From assembly GCA_011523315.1 (NCBI GenBank), contig WTHE01000646.1, positions 1-11,026 on the forward strand: a DNA stretch of 11,026 bases, written 5' to 3'. The position numbers and the translations under genes are program-made. Source of the DNA: Candidatus Binatota bacterium (GTDB lineage: Bacteria; Desulfobacterota; Binatia; Bin18). Positions 1 to 6,571 of this stretch are shown here, piece by piece. Numbering within the stretch: the first letter of the stretch is position 1; every line of letters starts with the position of its first letter. The notes beneath the pieces were generated by a model. That model was given only the letters and a program-made list of their open reading frames with translations. It did no database searches and had not been told where the DNA came from.

Positions 1-70
1 GCCTGAGTGTCGGACCAAAGCCGCCGTCCAGGTAGACCGCGCCCAGCACGGCCTCGTATGCACAGGCCAG
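1..70 (-). pseudogene. Partial second copy of rnc (RNase III), cut at the window edge
   Basis: These 70 bases match 3596-3665 inside the complete rnc gene with only two differences, at positions 56 and 59. On the minus strand both are silent third-position changes in the codons for Ala121 and Tyr122, so the fragment still encodes the peptide beginning L-A-C-A-Y-E-A-V-L-G. This is the second half of the RNase III signature. The match stops abruptly at base 70/71, which corresponds to Leu118, so everything N-terminal to that codon is missing. The C-terminal part would lie left of the window. I see no start codon for it, so it is probably a dead remnant or a displaced 3' end. The same match could also come from a strain-level assembly junction. 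Confidence 0.85.
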
Positions 71-80
71 TCCCGTAAGG

Positions 81-102
81 CGGATTAGCGTAGCGTAATC
101 CG
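81..102. repeat. REP-like palindrome
   Basis: A 7-base perfect inverted repeat (CGGATTA at 81-87, TAATCCG at 96-102) encloses GCGTAGCG. It resembles a palindromic intergenic repeat I recall from many proteobacterial genomes. It lies between the broken end of the rnc fragment and the stop codon of the DUF488 gene, so it marks the left junction of the inserted cassette. It could form a hairpin in the DUF488 3' end, but no T-tract follows, so it is not a standard terminator. Confidence 0.6.
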
Positions 103-119
103 ACAAGCCGGGCTATCGA

Positions 120-557
120 TTACCCCAGATGGACAATTTCAACATTGCCCCATTGCCTTTCGAGATATTCGGCAACCAGCCGGCGGTGGCAGTGTTCGGG
201 CTTGTCCTCACTGCATAACAGGCATCCGTTGGAGAGCGTCCTTTTTATCCCCTTCTTGCCGATGCGACGCGCATCCATAAGGGCCAAAAACTGGCGCTCA
301 TATGTTTCCCAGTCCTTGTGCTACTTACGATAGGCGTCCAGCATCTCTTGGGTGGGGGCAAGGTCCGGTATATGGACGTACTTCATCCGACAAATTTTTT
401 TCAGAAAGTATGCGAGGTCATCTTTTTTGGCGAAGCCCGCCAGTTGGGAGACATTGTTCAGTCGGACATCAACCAAACGTTTTGCGCCGGACTCACGCAG
501 CAGTCCAAAGAAGGTGGCAGCGGATTTTTTCGTGAAGCCAAGGGTATATATTTTCAA
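120..557 (-). pseudogene. DUF488 family protein, interrupted by an in-frame TAG
   Basis: The minus frame starting at TTG (555-557) gives 78 residues beginning M-K-I-Y-T-L-G-F-T, a typical DUF488 N terminus, and then meets TAG at 321-323. The same frame continues without another stop for 66 residues to TAA at 120-122. That second part is clearly the DUF488 C-terminal half, with C112-x2-C115 and C123-H124-R125 followed by a family-like R-L-V-A-E-Y-L. Read through the TAG, the protein would be 145 residues, a normal DUF488 length. One C-to-T change in a CAG codon would explain the stop. The TTG start overlaps the ancestral upstream stop as TTGA, and a GGGAGGG ribosome-binding site lies 5 bases upstream, which supports this start. 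The biochemical role of DUF488 is unsettled; its Cys/His motifs suggest metal or nucleic-acid chemistry. A decayed gene is most likely, with amber readthrough or sequencing error as alternatives. Confidence 0.85.
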
Positions 558-1026
558 CGTATGCCCTCCCGCTGGTTGGCTCTGGCATGGGGTTTTTCGA
601 CAATATAGGCAACTTTCTGCGCTTGACGGGTAAGGGCGTCAGCGATGACCGCCGCCCGTGAGCGGAACTACGCTGGTTAATCCAAAGCGGCGCTGCCGGA
701 TCAATGAATTGCGTCAGTTCATTCGTAGTGACACTGTGAATCTTTTGCCAGTAATATTCTGGGTCAAGCAGCCAATTCTCTTGCTGATAGTCCTTTGGTT
801 GCGCCTTGAGAACAGGCACGTCAATAACATCGAGAATGCAGGGATCACTCCCGTCCTCGTACTGCCGCTCCCACTCCGACACTTCCTGACTGTCCCGGTC
901 GCTTACGGGGCGAATCCAATCCCCACCCCGCCCATCGTCTTGAATTTCCTTGCCAGCTATACAGCGGCCGCTCAGCTTGCGGGAGTTGGCGAGGCATACG
1001 ATGCGCTTGGTAGCCTTGGCAGTCAT
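493..1026 (-). CDS. Dual-OB-type protein, first half intact and C terminus broken
   Basis: The first 125 or so residues look like the family I know as a dual OB-containing protein that often precedes DUF488. They include R-I-V-C-L-A-N-S-R-K-L-S-G-R-C, W-I-R-P-V-S-D-R, Y-E-D-G-S-D-P and Q-E-N-W-L-L-D-P. The start is the ATG at 1024-1026, with AGGAGA 7 bases upstream. After about residue 125 the open frame loses family character and runs 65 bases into DUF488. Another minus frame just downstream of a TAG near 674 encodes an ordinary-looking tail (A-A-V-I-A-D-A-L-T-R onward). It ends at TGA 554-556 in a TTGA overlap with the DUF488 start. I infer that the native gene ended at 554 and that an internal deletion with a frame change removed most of the second half. 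The present 177-residue product is probably non-functional. The family assignment is from memory of its motifs. Confidence 0.7.
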   Translation of the reverse strand: MTAKATKRIVCLANSRKLSGRCIAGKEIQDDGRGGDWIRPVSDRDSQEVSEWERQYEDGSDPCILDVIDVPVLKAQPKDYQQENWLLDPEYYWQKIHSVTTNELTQFIDPAAPLWINQRSSAHGRRSSLTPLPVKRRKLPILSKNPMPEPTSGRAYVENIYPWLHEKIRCHLLWTAA

Positions 1027-1039
1027 AATTTTTCTCCTG
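1018..1039 (-). promoter_or_regulatory. Ribosome-binding site deciding the dual-OB gene start
   Basis: On the minus strand AGGAGA lies 7 bases before the ATG at 1024-1026, within an A/T-rich spacer. It is the best Shine-Dalgarno site in the left cassette and fixes this start. The 114-base gap between this gene and the fusion gene shows no convincing promoter or terminator, so the two are probably co-transcribed. Confidence 0.6.
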
Positions 1040-1140
1040 CGAGAATGATTCGGGCCTATTCCATAATTGGTCCTATAGACACAACTCCGCCAGTTGCTTT
1101 CACAGTCGCCTGTCAGACATTTTCGTCTGCATGGAGAAAG

Positions 1141-3129
1141 TCAGCGTCGGCGTGAAGTTCCCGGCAGTAATGGCTGTGCGGGAAACGCAATTCGGTCGGT
1201 GGGTCTCAACCGCTTCAGAGTGCGCGAGCGGACCTTCCCTTCAGGACTCAAAATTTCGATTTCCCGTTCTCGGGAAAGTTGTAGGACGATCTCGTCGAGA
1301 TCCGAAAACGGGGCAGCAGTCCTGTTCGCCAACATATGTCGCATCGTGTCTACGGTGATCGGTACTTCGGATGCCAAACTGAACAGTTCTCTGGGCATCG
1401 AGTTGAGCAGTTGCTTGTGCATTGCTTCGGCGTCCAGTCCTCCAAAATGAAATAGCGGCAGGGTCTTCGATTCCAGGGCCTCCCAGCCGAGCATGTTGAA
1501 GTCGCCGGAGCCATAATGCTCGAAGGTATTGGAATTGGTCCAGTGGCATTGGATCATGACATCTCGCGCTGTGAGATGCCGCGATAGATGAAGGAACCAT
1601 AGGGCGCGACGCGAGTCCCTGGGCCGAATGAAAAAGGGCGTATCGTAGTCCGCGCGTGTGACGTTCCGAATATGTTCTCTCATCACCCTTTGCACGAGTG
1701 CCCGGCCGCCGTCGCCGTTCCTGAGCTGGATCAAGTCACGTATTTGTGGTTGTGTCAGACCCAGCGGTTCGACGGCCTGGACAACGGCCGGTCTCTCCGA
1801 AAGCAGGTGTATCAGGATGTCTGCGGCAAAGGTCAGAATGACCTCAGCGGCCGGCCATTCCCGGAAGATTCGGGCAACCAGAGCCATTTCCACCTTTGAA
1901 TAGCCGCATTGGTCCAGTAGGAAAATCGAGCGCCCGGCGATTGGCTGACGGCGGCGCACCTCAGCAATAATGTCGTCCACCGTGTCCTCGAAGCGACTGT
2001 GACGGACAACGATTTGCTCGTCATCGTCTTGGTAACCGCGCTCGCTCAAGACTTTTCGGAGATGATCGGTATGGGCGGCGTCCTTCTCGACAAAATAGTG
2101 CTTAAAATCGAAGCGTAACGGCTTGGTGCGAGCACGACTCAGCCGCTCTACTGCGGCTTGGGATTCCTCAAGCATTATCAGAGGCGTACCGGATACGATC
2201 TCATCACCATCCTGAAATATGCCGCCACCGGCAAAGCCATCAATCAGGTCGAGTTTGAACTCGTCGCGTGCTGGCTTGATGTTCAGTCTATCGAAATACG
2301 CGCGCAGGTAACTGCGCAAGACCCTGAGTTTGGCTTTGCTGTGCTCCTCAAGGGGAGGCGGAGGCTCGTCAGGATGCCAACGGAACTGCATAGATGTTCT
2401 TCCTTTAGGATACACGGGTGTCGCGCTATGCTCGACGCCGTCGAGTAGACGTCCTCCTGCTTTCGGTGTCCGTCCGCCCCACTGCTTGAAGAAAAAGGGA
2501 ATTTCCTCCCGCTCGCACCGATCCCGTACGTCAGTAGCCCACTCGGGCTGCATAGGCCGGGCCTTCGGGCCGCTCTCCCCACCGACGATAACCCAAGCGA
2601 TTCCGGTGAGGTCCAGGTCTCCTATGGGGCCGAGTAGCGGTTCGATAGAGAGGAAGCGCGTGGAGATGGGAGCCTGCTGAAGATGCCGGACCCTGGCGGT
2701 CGCCGTGTGGTCTTCAACGGACACTCCGCACCAGATGTGCTGCGGGGCCGGGCGCGCGCCATAGCGACGACAGAGATAGTTCCTCATACGCGAGCTGCGC
2801 TTGGTCAAGAGCTGGAAAATATGCTGCTCAGCCGCTTCCATCGTGTCGAACACTTGGTCAATGAATTCCTCGGGAACCTGCTTGTGGAACAGGTCACTCA
2901 TGGAATTCACAAAGATCATGCGTGGTCGTTTCCACGCGAGCGGCTGGAGAAGGCGCTCGGGCCGCAGCGTGACATCGAATCCCTGCTCATAAGGGTGGCC
3001 GGGAACGCCACGAAAACGCTCGGAGAAGCGTTCAGCGTAACAGTGGTCACAGCCCCGCGTGATCTTGGTGCAGCCTGTCACCGGGTTCCAGGTTGCGTCC
3101 GTCCACTCGATTGCAGATTTATCGCCCAT
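1141..3129 (-). CDS. Fusion of Gp37/Gp68-like three-Cys-motif (DUF5131) protein with TcmP-like partner
   Basis: Residues 1-240 are a DUF5131 (phage Gp37/Gp68) domain. They begin S-A-I-E-W-T-D-A-T-W-N-P-V-T-G-C and have the three-cysteine motif C20-x6-C27-x2-C30, which resembles the iron-sulfur binding site of radical-SAM proteins. W-V-I-V-G-G-E-S-G-P at 179-188 and F-F-F-K-Q-W-G-G at 212-219 are further family hallmarks. Residues 247-662 match the three-Cys-motif partner TcmP: F-R-W-H-P-D-E-P-P-P at 249-258, a glycine-rich D-G-F-A-G-G-G at 297-303 that resembles SAM-binding motif I, an acidic V-E-K-D at 347-350, and L-L-D-Q-C-G-Y at 404-410. As I recall, these two families are normally separate neighbouring genes. 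The reaction and substrate are unknown; a radical-SAM or methyltransferase-like pair is inference. The ATG at 3127-3129 gives the usual family N terminus, but its upstream ribosome-binding site is weak. Unlike the two genes downstream, this frame is intact. Confidence 0.85.
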   Translation of the reverse strand: MGDKSAIEWTDATWNPVTGCTKITRGCDHCYAERFSERFRGVPGHPYEQGFDVTLRPERLLQPLAWKRPRMIFVNSMSDLFHKQVPEEFIDQVFDTMEAAEQHIFQLLTKRSSRMRNYLCRRYGARPAPQHIWCGVSVEDHTATARVRHLQQAPISTRFLSIEPLLGPIGDLDLTGIAWVIVGGESGPKARPMQPEWATDVRDRCEREEIPFFFKQWGGRTPKAGGRLLDGVEHSATPVYPKGRTSMQFRWHPDEPPPPLEEHSKAKLRVLRSYLRAYFDRLNIKPARDEFKLDLIDGFAGGGIFQDGDEIVSGTPLIMLEESQAAVERLSRARTKPLRFDFKHYFVEKDAAHTDHLRKVLSERGYQDDDEQIVVRHSRFEDTVDDIIAEVRRRQPIAGRSIFLLDQCGYSKVEMALVARIFREWPAAEVILTFAADILIHLLSERPAVVQAVEPLGLTQPQIRDLIQLRNGDGGRALVQRVMREHIRNVTRADYDTPFFIRPRDSRRALWFLHLSRHLTARDVMIQCHWTNSNTFEHYGSGDFNMLGWEALESKTLPLFHFGGLDAEAMHKQLLNSMPRELFSLASEVPITVDTMRHMLANRTAAPFSDLDEIVLQLSREREIEILSPEGKVRSRTLKRLRPTDRIAFPAQPLLPGTSRRR
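2389..2406 (-). promoter_or_regulatory. Internal ribosome-binding site and ATG at the domain junction
   Basis: Inside the fusion gene, AAAGGAAG (2399-2406 on minus) sits 7 bases before an in-frame ATG (2389-2391), which is Met247. That ATG is exactly where a free-standing TcmP protein would start. It may be a relic of two once-separate genes whose intervening stop was lost, or an active second start that also makes a free 416-residue partner protein. Spacing and match are as good as those of any gene start in the window. Confidence 0.6.
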
Positions 3130-3190
3130 GGAGACACTATGTTACGTGATGCGCACGGCGCACGCTACTTGGCGGTCTCAGTGCTGCTCA

Positions 3191-3219
3191 TTCATAGGAG
3201 AAGAAAAGACGAAAGTAAA
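3191..3219 (-). promoter_or_regulatory. Possible sigma-70-type promoter of the left cassette
   Basis: On the minus strand TTTACT (3214-3219) is followed after 17 bases by TATGAA (3191-3196), each matching the consensus at four of six positions. It would give a leader of about 55 bases before the fusion gene ATG. It lies between that gene and the two repeats behind rnc, where an independent promoter would be expected. It is a pattern match only. Confidence 0.3.
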
Positions 3220-3220
3220 G

Positions 3221-3244
3221 CCTGTCCTGAGCCCTGTCGAAGGG
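3221..3244. repeat. Dispersed repeat of the TTCGACAGGGCTCAGGACAG type
   Basis: This short element, translated on the minus strand as P-F-D-R-A-Q-D-R, resembles an intergenic repeat I recall from many large, GC-rich genomes of uncultured bacteria. It contains CCTGTC twice (3221-3226 and 3232-3237) and is partly self-complementary. With the palindrome at 3292-3312 it fills most of the space between the fusion gene and rnc. Any reading frame across it is a repeat artefact. Confidence 0.55.
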
Positions 3245-3291
3245 CGCGTCGGCGTAGGGGGATTTCGGAGGGTAGAGCGGTGGTCTTGTCG

Positions 3292-3312
3292 GGGCGGGTT
3301 TGAAACCCGCCC
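3292..3312. repeat. Perfect 21-base palindrome at the rnc stop codon
   Basis: GGGCGGGTTT and AAACCCGCCC flank a single central G, giving a perfect 10-base inverted repeat. Its right end overlaps the last base of the rnc TAG (3312-3314). It is a very stable hairpin directly after rnc and could protect the mRNA 3' end or slow RNA polymerase. No T-tract follows on the minus strand, so it is not a canonical intrinsic terminator. Similar GC-rich palindromes are dispersed in many genomes. Confidence 0.6.
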
Positions 3313-4016
3313 TATCCAGTGTCAGACCGGTTTTGCAGTTCGGCCAGGGTCTGCGAGGCGGCCGCCTGGTGGGCGCTTTTTTTGCGCAGTCCCTCGCCCC
3401 GGCCGTAGGCTTTGCCGGCAATCATGACCTGACTGACAAAGCGCTTCTGATGGTCGGGGCCGGTGACCTCGACCACCTCATAGGTCGGGGTCTGCTTGAA
3501 AATCTTCTGGGTCAGCTCTTGCAGGCGGGTCTTGCTGTCAAACTGGCCGACGGCCGGCTTGCGTTCGAGGTCTGGAGCGAAGTGGTCGGCTACCAGCCTG
3601 AGTGTCGGACCAAAGCCGCCGTCCAGGTAGACCGCGCCCAGCACGGCCTCATACGCACAGGCCAGAATCGAGCCTTTGTGCCGGCCGCCGCTGCGCTCTT
3701 CGCCCCGACCCAGGCGCAGCCAGCGGCCCAAGGCCAGAGACTCGGCTTTTTTGGCCAACACCCGGGCGTTGACCAGGGCAGCGCGCATTTTCGACAGCTC
3801 GCCCTCACGCGCCTCGGGAAAACGCGCAAAGAGCAGATCGCTGATCGCCAGGTCGAGGACTGCATCGCCCAGGAATTCGAGTTTTTCGTTAGTGTCCGCG
3901 CCCGGTTCGAGAGGCAAGGAGCGATGCGTCAGGGCCAGGCTCAGCAGCTCGCGACGGCGGAAGCGATAGCCGAAACCGGCCTCGAACTCGGTGTACGATG
4001 GCTGGTTGTCCGGCAT
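3312..4016 (-). CDS. rnc: Ribonuclease III
   Basis: RNase III cleaves double-stranded RNA and is needed for rRNA precursor processing and mRNA turnover. At 234 residues the protein has the usual length. The signature N-E-K-L-E-F-L-G-D-A-V-L at 43-54 carries the conserved acidic residues E44, E47 and D51. The second catalytic stretch, A-C-A-Y-E-A-V-L-G at 119-127, has the metal-binding Glu at E123. A double-stranded RNA-binding domain follows from about 160 to 230, beginning S-K-T-R-L-Q-E-L and ending with K-K-S-A-H-Q-A-A-A. The position that is usually Asp, or sometimes Asn, three residues before E123 is Cys120 here, and the partial copy at 1-70 has the same Cys. The ATG lies 4 bases after the mtaB stop, so it is the last gene of the operon and probably translationally coupled, because no clear ribosome-binding site is visible. 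Confidence 0.97.
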   Translation of the reverse strand: MPDNQPSYTEFEAGFGYRFRRRELLSLALTHRSLPLEPGADTNEKLEFLGDAVLDLAISDLLFARFPEAREGELSKMRAALVNARVLAKKAESLALGRWLRLGRGEERSGGRHKGSILACAYEAVLGAVYLDGGFGPTLRLVADHFAPDLERKPAVGQFDSKTRLQELTQKIFKQTPTYEVVEVTGPDHQKRFVSQVMIAGKAYGRGEGLRKKSAHQAAASQTLAELQNRSDTG

Positions 4017-4020
4017 GGGC

Positions 4021-5400
4021 TCAGGGCTCGCGGCTCGGCTGCGGCGCGTTGGGGGAAACGATTATTCCCCGCAGGCTGTCGGCGTCGAGGTGGCTGAGGC
4101 GGACCGGCAGTTCGCGGTTCATGCACGCGTCGTCGCCCGCAGCCAGCACCCGCAGATAGTTGCGGCTGTAGCCCTTGAGCAGCCCGGTGGTCTTGTCGCG
4201 GCTGTGCTCGAACAGGACCGGCACGGTGTGGCCGACAAACCGGGCGGCAAACGCGGCTTTCTTGCGCGCGCCAAGCTGACGGACCTGACGGGCGCGGCGG
4301 GTAATGGTCGGCTTGGGCACGCTATCGGTGAACTTCGCTGCGGTGGTGCCGCTGCGGACGGAGTACGGAAAGACATGAAAATAGGTAAACGGGCTGTCCT
4401 CAAGAAACCGATAGCTGTGGCTGAACTCGTGCTCGCCCTCGCCGGGGAAGCCGACGATCAGATCGGTGCCCAGCGCAGCCTGGGGCAGGGCGTCTCGCAG
4501 ACGGGCCAGCACATCGCCGGCCAGGGTCCGGTCATAGCGGCGACGCATGCGGGCCAGGATGCGGTCGTCGCCCGACTGGAGGGGAATATGGAGGTGGGGG
4601 CAGACGGTCTGGGCCTGGGTCAAGAGGTCGATCAGAGCCGGGCTGAACTCGTGCGGGTCGAGTGAGCTGAGCCTGACCCGGGGGACGGGCTTGCGCTCTT
4701 CAATGGCTGCCACCAGCCAGCTCAGGTCGAGCTGCGGGTCGAGGTCGGCGCCATAGCCGCCGAGGTGGACACCGGTCAGGACGACTTCCTGAAAGCCTTG
4801 CTCGGCCAGCCGGTCGAGCTGCTCAAGGACGCGGCGCGGGGGGACGCTGCGGCTTTTGCCGCGCGACATGGGCACAATACAAAAGGTGCAGAACAGGTCG
4901 CAGCCTTCCTGAATCTTCAGAAACGCCCGGGTCTGAGCCTGAAAGGTCAACGCTGACCTCTTCGGGTCGTCATTGTTTTGTAAGGGCTGGGTGCCGAAGG
5001 TCTCAATACGGGACGCTTTGCGCACATTGCCGACGGCGACGGGTTGGTGCAGCTCGGCGGTCACGGCCCGCAGGATATCGTCCGGGCGGTTGAGGCCGAT
5101 CACATAATCGACCTCGGGCAGACGGGCGATGGCCTGGGGCGCGACCTGGGCGTAGCAGCCGGTCATGATGATCCGGGCCGCCGGATTCTGGCGTTTGGCG
5201 CGACGGGCGAGCTGGCGGCTCTCGGCGTCGGCCTGATTGGTGACCGTGCAGCTGTTGACGATATACACATCGGCCGTGTCGGCAAACGGCACCAGGCGGT
5301 GGCCGGCCGCGCTGAGCCGATCAGCAATCGTTGCCGTATCGTACTGGTTGACTTTGCAGCCCAGGGTGGTCAGGCCAATTCTGAGAGCGACTGACGGCAT
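4021..5400 (-). CDS. mtaB: tRNA t6A37 methylthiotransferase MtaB
   Basis: MtaB is a radical-SAM methylthiotransferase that converts t6A to ms2t6A at position 37 of tRNAs reading ANN codons. The 459-residue protein has the three expected parts. The N-terminal UPF0004 domain has C15 (T-L-G-C-K-V-N-Q-Y), C51 and C82 for the auxiliary cluster. The radical-SAM core has C167-x3-C171-x2-C174, followed by the H-L-H-I-P-L-Q-S-G-D at 269-278. A C-terminal TRAM-like domain runs from about 385 to 450. The opening T-L-G-C-K-V-N-Q-Y and the C-D-L-F-C-T-F-C stretch favour MtaB over MiaB or RimO. The ATG is 3 bases beyond the mnmA stop, with GGAGGCG 8 bases upstream inside the mnmA end. It sits between mnmA and rnc in a tRNA/RNA-maturation operon. 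Confidence 0.95.
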   Translation of the reverse strand: MPSVALRIGLTTLGCKVNQYDTATIADRLSAAGHRLVPFADTADVYIVNSCTVTNQADAESRQLARRAKRQNPAARIIMTGCYAQVAPQAIARLPEVDYVIGLNRPDDILRAVTAELHQPVAVGNVRKASRIETFGTQPLQNNDDPKRSALTFQAQTRAFLKIQEGCDLFCTFCIVPMSRGKSRSVPPRRVLEQLDRLAEQGFQEVVLTGVHLGGYGADLDPQLDLSWLVAAIEERKPVPRVRLSSLDPHEFSPALIDLLTQAQTVCPHLHIPLQSGDDRILARMRRRYDRTLAGDVLARLRDALPQAALGTDLIVGFPGEGEHEFSHSYRFLEDSPFTYFHVFPYSVRSGTTAAKFTDSVPKPTITRRARQVRQLGARKKAAFAARFVGHTVPVLFEHSRDKTTGLLKGYSRNYLRVLAAGDDACMNRELPVRLSHLDADSLRGIIVSPNAPQPSREP

Positions 5401-5403
5401 GGC

Positions 5404-6525
5404 TTACACGCCTCCCTCGATCCACCCGCCGCCCAGGACGTGGTCACCGGCGTAAAAAACAACCGCCTGGCCGGGGCTCACACCCGGACAGGTGTGCTGA
5501 AACCAGACCGTGGCCGTGGCGTCCGGGCCGGGCACGATGCGAGCTGGAACCGGCGGATGGCGGTAGCGAATCTTGACCTCGGCCTGCAGTTCCTGGCTCT
5601 GGTCGCCGGCGACCCAGCTGACATCCTTGGCGCGCAGGCCGTGGGTCTGTAGCTGGTCCTTGGTGCCGACCGTCACCCGGCCCGTGTGGGCGTCGATGTT
5701 CGAGACGTACACCGGCTGGGCAAGACCGCCGATACCCAGCCCCCGGCGTTGGCCGATGGTAAAGCGATGAATGCCGCCATGCGAGCCGAGCTGTTGTCCG
5801 GTCTGATCGACCACCGCGCCGGGTCTGAAACGCTCGGGTGACAGGCGCTGCTCCAGAAAGCGGGCATAGTTGCCGTCCGGCACAAAACAGATGTCCTGGC
5901 TCTCGGGCTTGTGGGCGACCCGCAGGCCGAGCGCATCCGCCTTGTCCCGGACCTGGGCCTTGGTCAGCTGCCCGACCGGGAACAGGGTCCGGGCCAATTG
6001 CGCCTGGCTCAGGGTAAACAGAAAATAGGACTGGTCCTTGGCCCGGTCGGTACCGCGCCACAGCTGGTAGCGGGCTGTGTCGGCGTCATAGCGAATCCGG
6101 GCGTAGTGACCGGTGGCCACATACGCGGCGTCAAGCTCCCGGGCCCGCTGCCACAGCAGGTCGAACTTGAGGTCGCGGTTACACAGCAGGCACGGGTTGG
6201 GAGTCCGACCGCGTAGATACTCCTCGCTGAACACGTCAATCACCCGGCTCTGAAAGGCGTCTTTGAGATTGAGGACGTAGTAGGGAATGTCCAACTGCTC
6301 GGCCACCCGCCGGGCGTCCTGGAAATCGTCAATTGAACAGCAGCTGCCCTCGTGGCCCTCGGCCGTGCCGGCCAGCAGCATGGAGATGGCGATCACCTCA
6401 TAGCCGGCCTCGACCAGCAGGGCGGCGGCAACCGCGCTATCGACCCCGCCGCTCAGGGCGGCCAGTACACGCCGATCGTTGCCGGCGGCCTGGGCAGCGA
6501 GGTGGGGGTTTTCCGTCCGGCTCAT
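5404..6525 (-). CDS. mnmA: tRNA 2-thiouridylase MnmA
   Basis: MnmA adenylates and thiolates U34 of Lys, Glu and Gln tRNAs to give 2-thiouridine. The PP-loop L-S-G-G-V-D-S at 24-30 binds ATP. The T-P-N-P-C-L-L-C-N motif carries the nucleophilic C112, and E-S-Q-D-I-C-F at 208-214 carries the second catalytic cysteine, C213. G-H-Y-A-R-I at 139-144 and the C-terminal barrel (F-T-I-G-Q-R-R-G-L-G onward) are also typical. The 373-residue length is normal. An S-C-C-S-I-D-D-F stretch near residue 61 is shared with the actinobacterial and deltaproteobacterial form. The start lies 46 bases after the cysteine desulfurase stop, and AGAGAG upstream is a weak ribosome-binding site. Its neighbour can supply persulfide sulfur, so the pair forms a local thiolation unit. 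Confidence 0.97.
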   Translation of the reverse strand: MSRTENPHLAAQAAGNDRRVLAALSGGVDSAVAAALLVEAGYEVIAISMLLAGTAEGHEGSCCSIDDFQDARRVAEQLDIPYYVLNLKDAFQSRVIDVFSEEYLRGRTPNPCLLCNRDLKFDLLWQRARELDAAYVATGHYARIRYDADTARYQLWRGTDRAKDQSYFLFTLSQAQLARTLFPVGQLTKAQVRDKADALGLRVAHKPESQDICFVPDGNYARFLEQRLSPERFRPGAVVDQTGQQLGSHGGIHRFTIGQRRGLGIGGLAQPVYVSNIDAHTGRVTVGTKDQLQTHGLRAKDVSWVAGDQSQELQAEVKIRYRHPPVPARIVPGPDATATVWFQHTCPGVSPGQAVVFYAGDHVLGGGWIEGGV

Positions 6526-6571
6526 GTCTTCTCTCTCAAAAAGCGACCGCTATTCTCTTCCTGTGAAGTCG

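Noticed and set aside
658..1155. Long open frame on plus opposite the dual-OB gene
   Set aside because: It has no family resemblance and is fully antisense to a gene with a good ribosome-binding site and recognisable motifs.
3188..3421. 77-codon minus frame between rnc and the fusion gene
   Set aside because: It reads through two dispersed repeats and overlaps the rnc end in another frame, so it is not a gene.
3300..4097. 265-codon plus frame opposite rnc
   Set aside because: It mirrors rnc in a GC-rich region; its composition is that of an antisense shadow and rnc is unmistakable.
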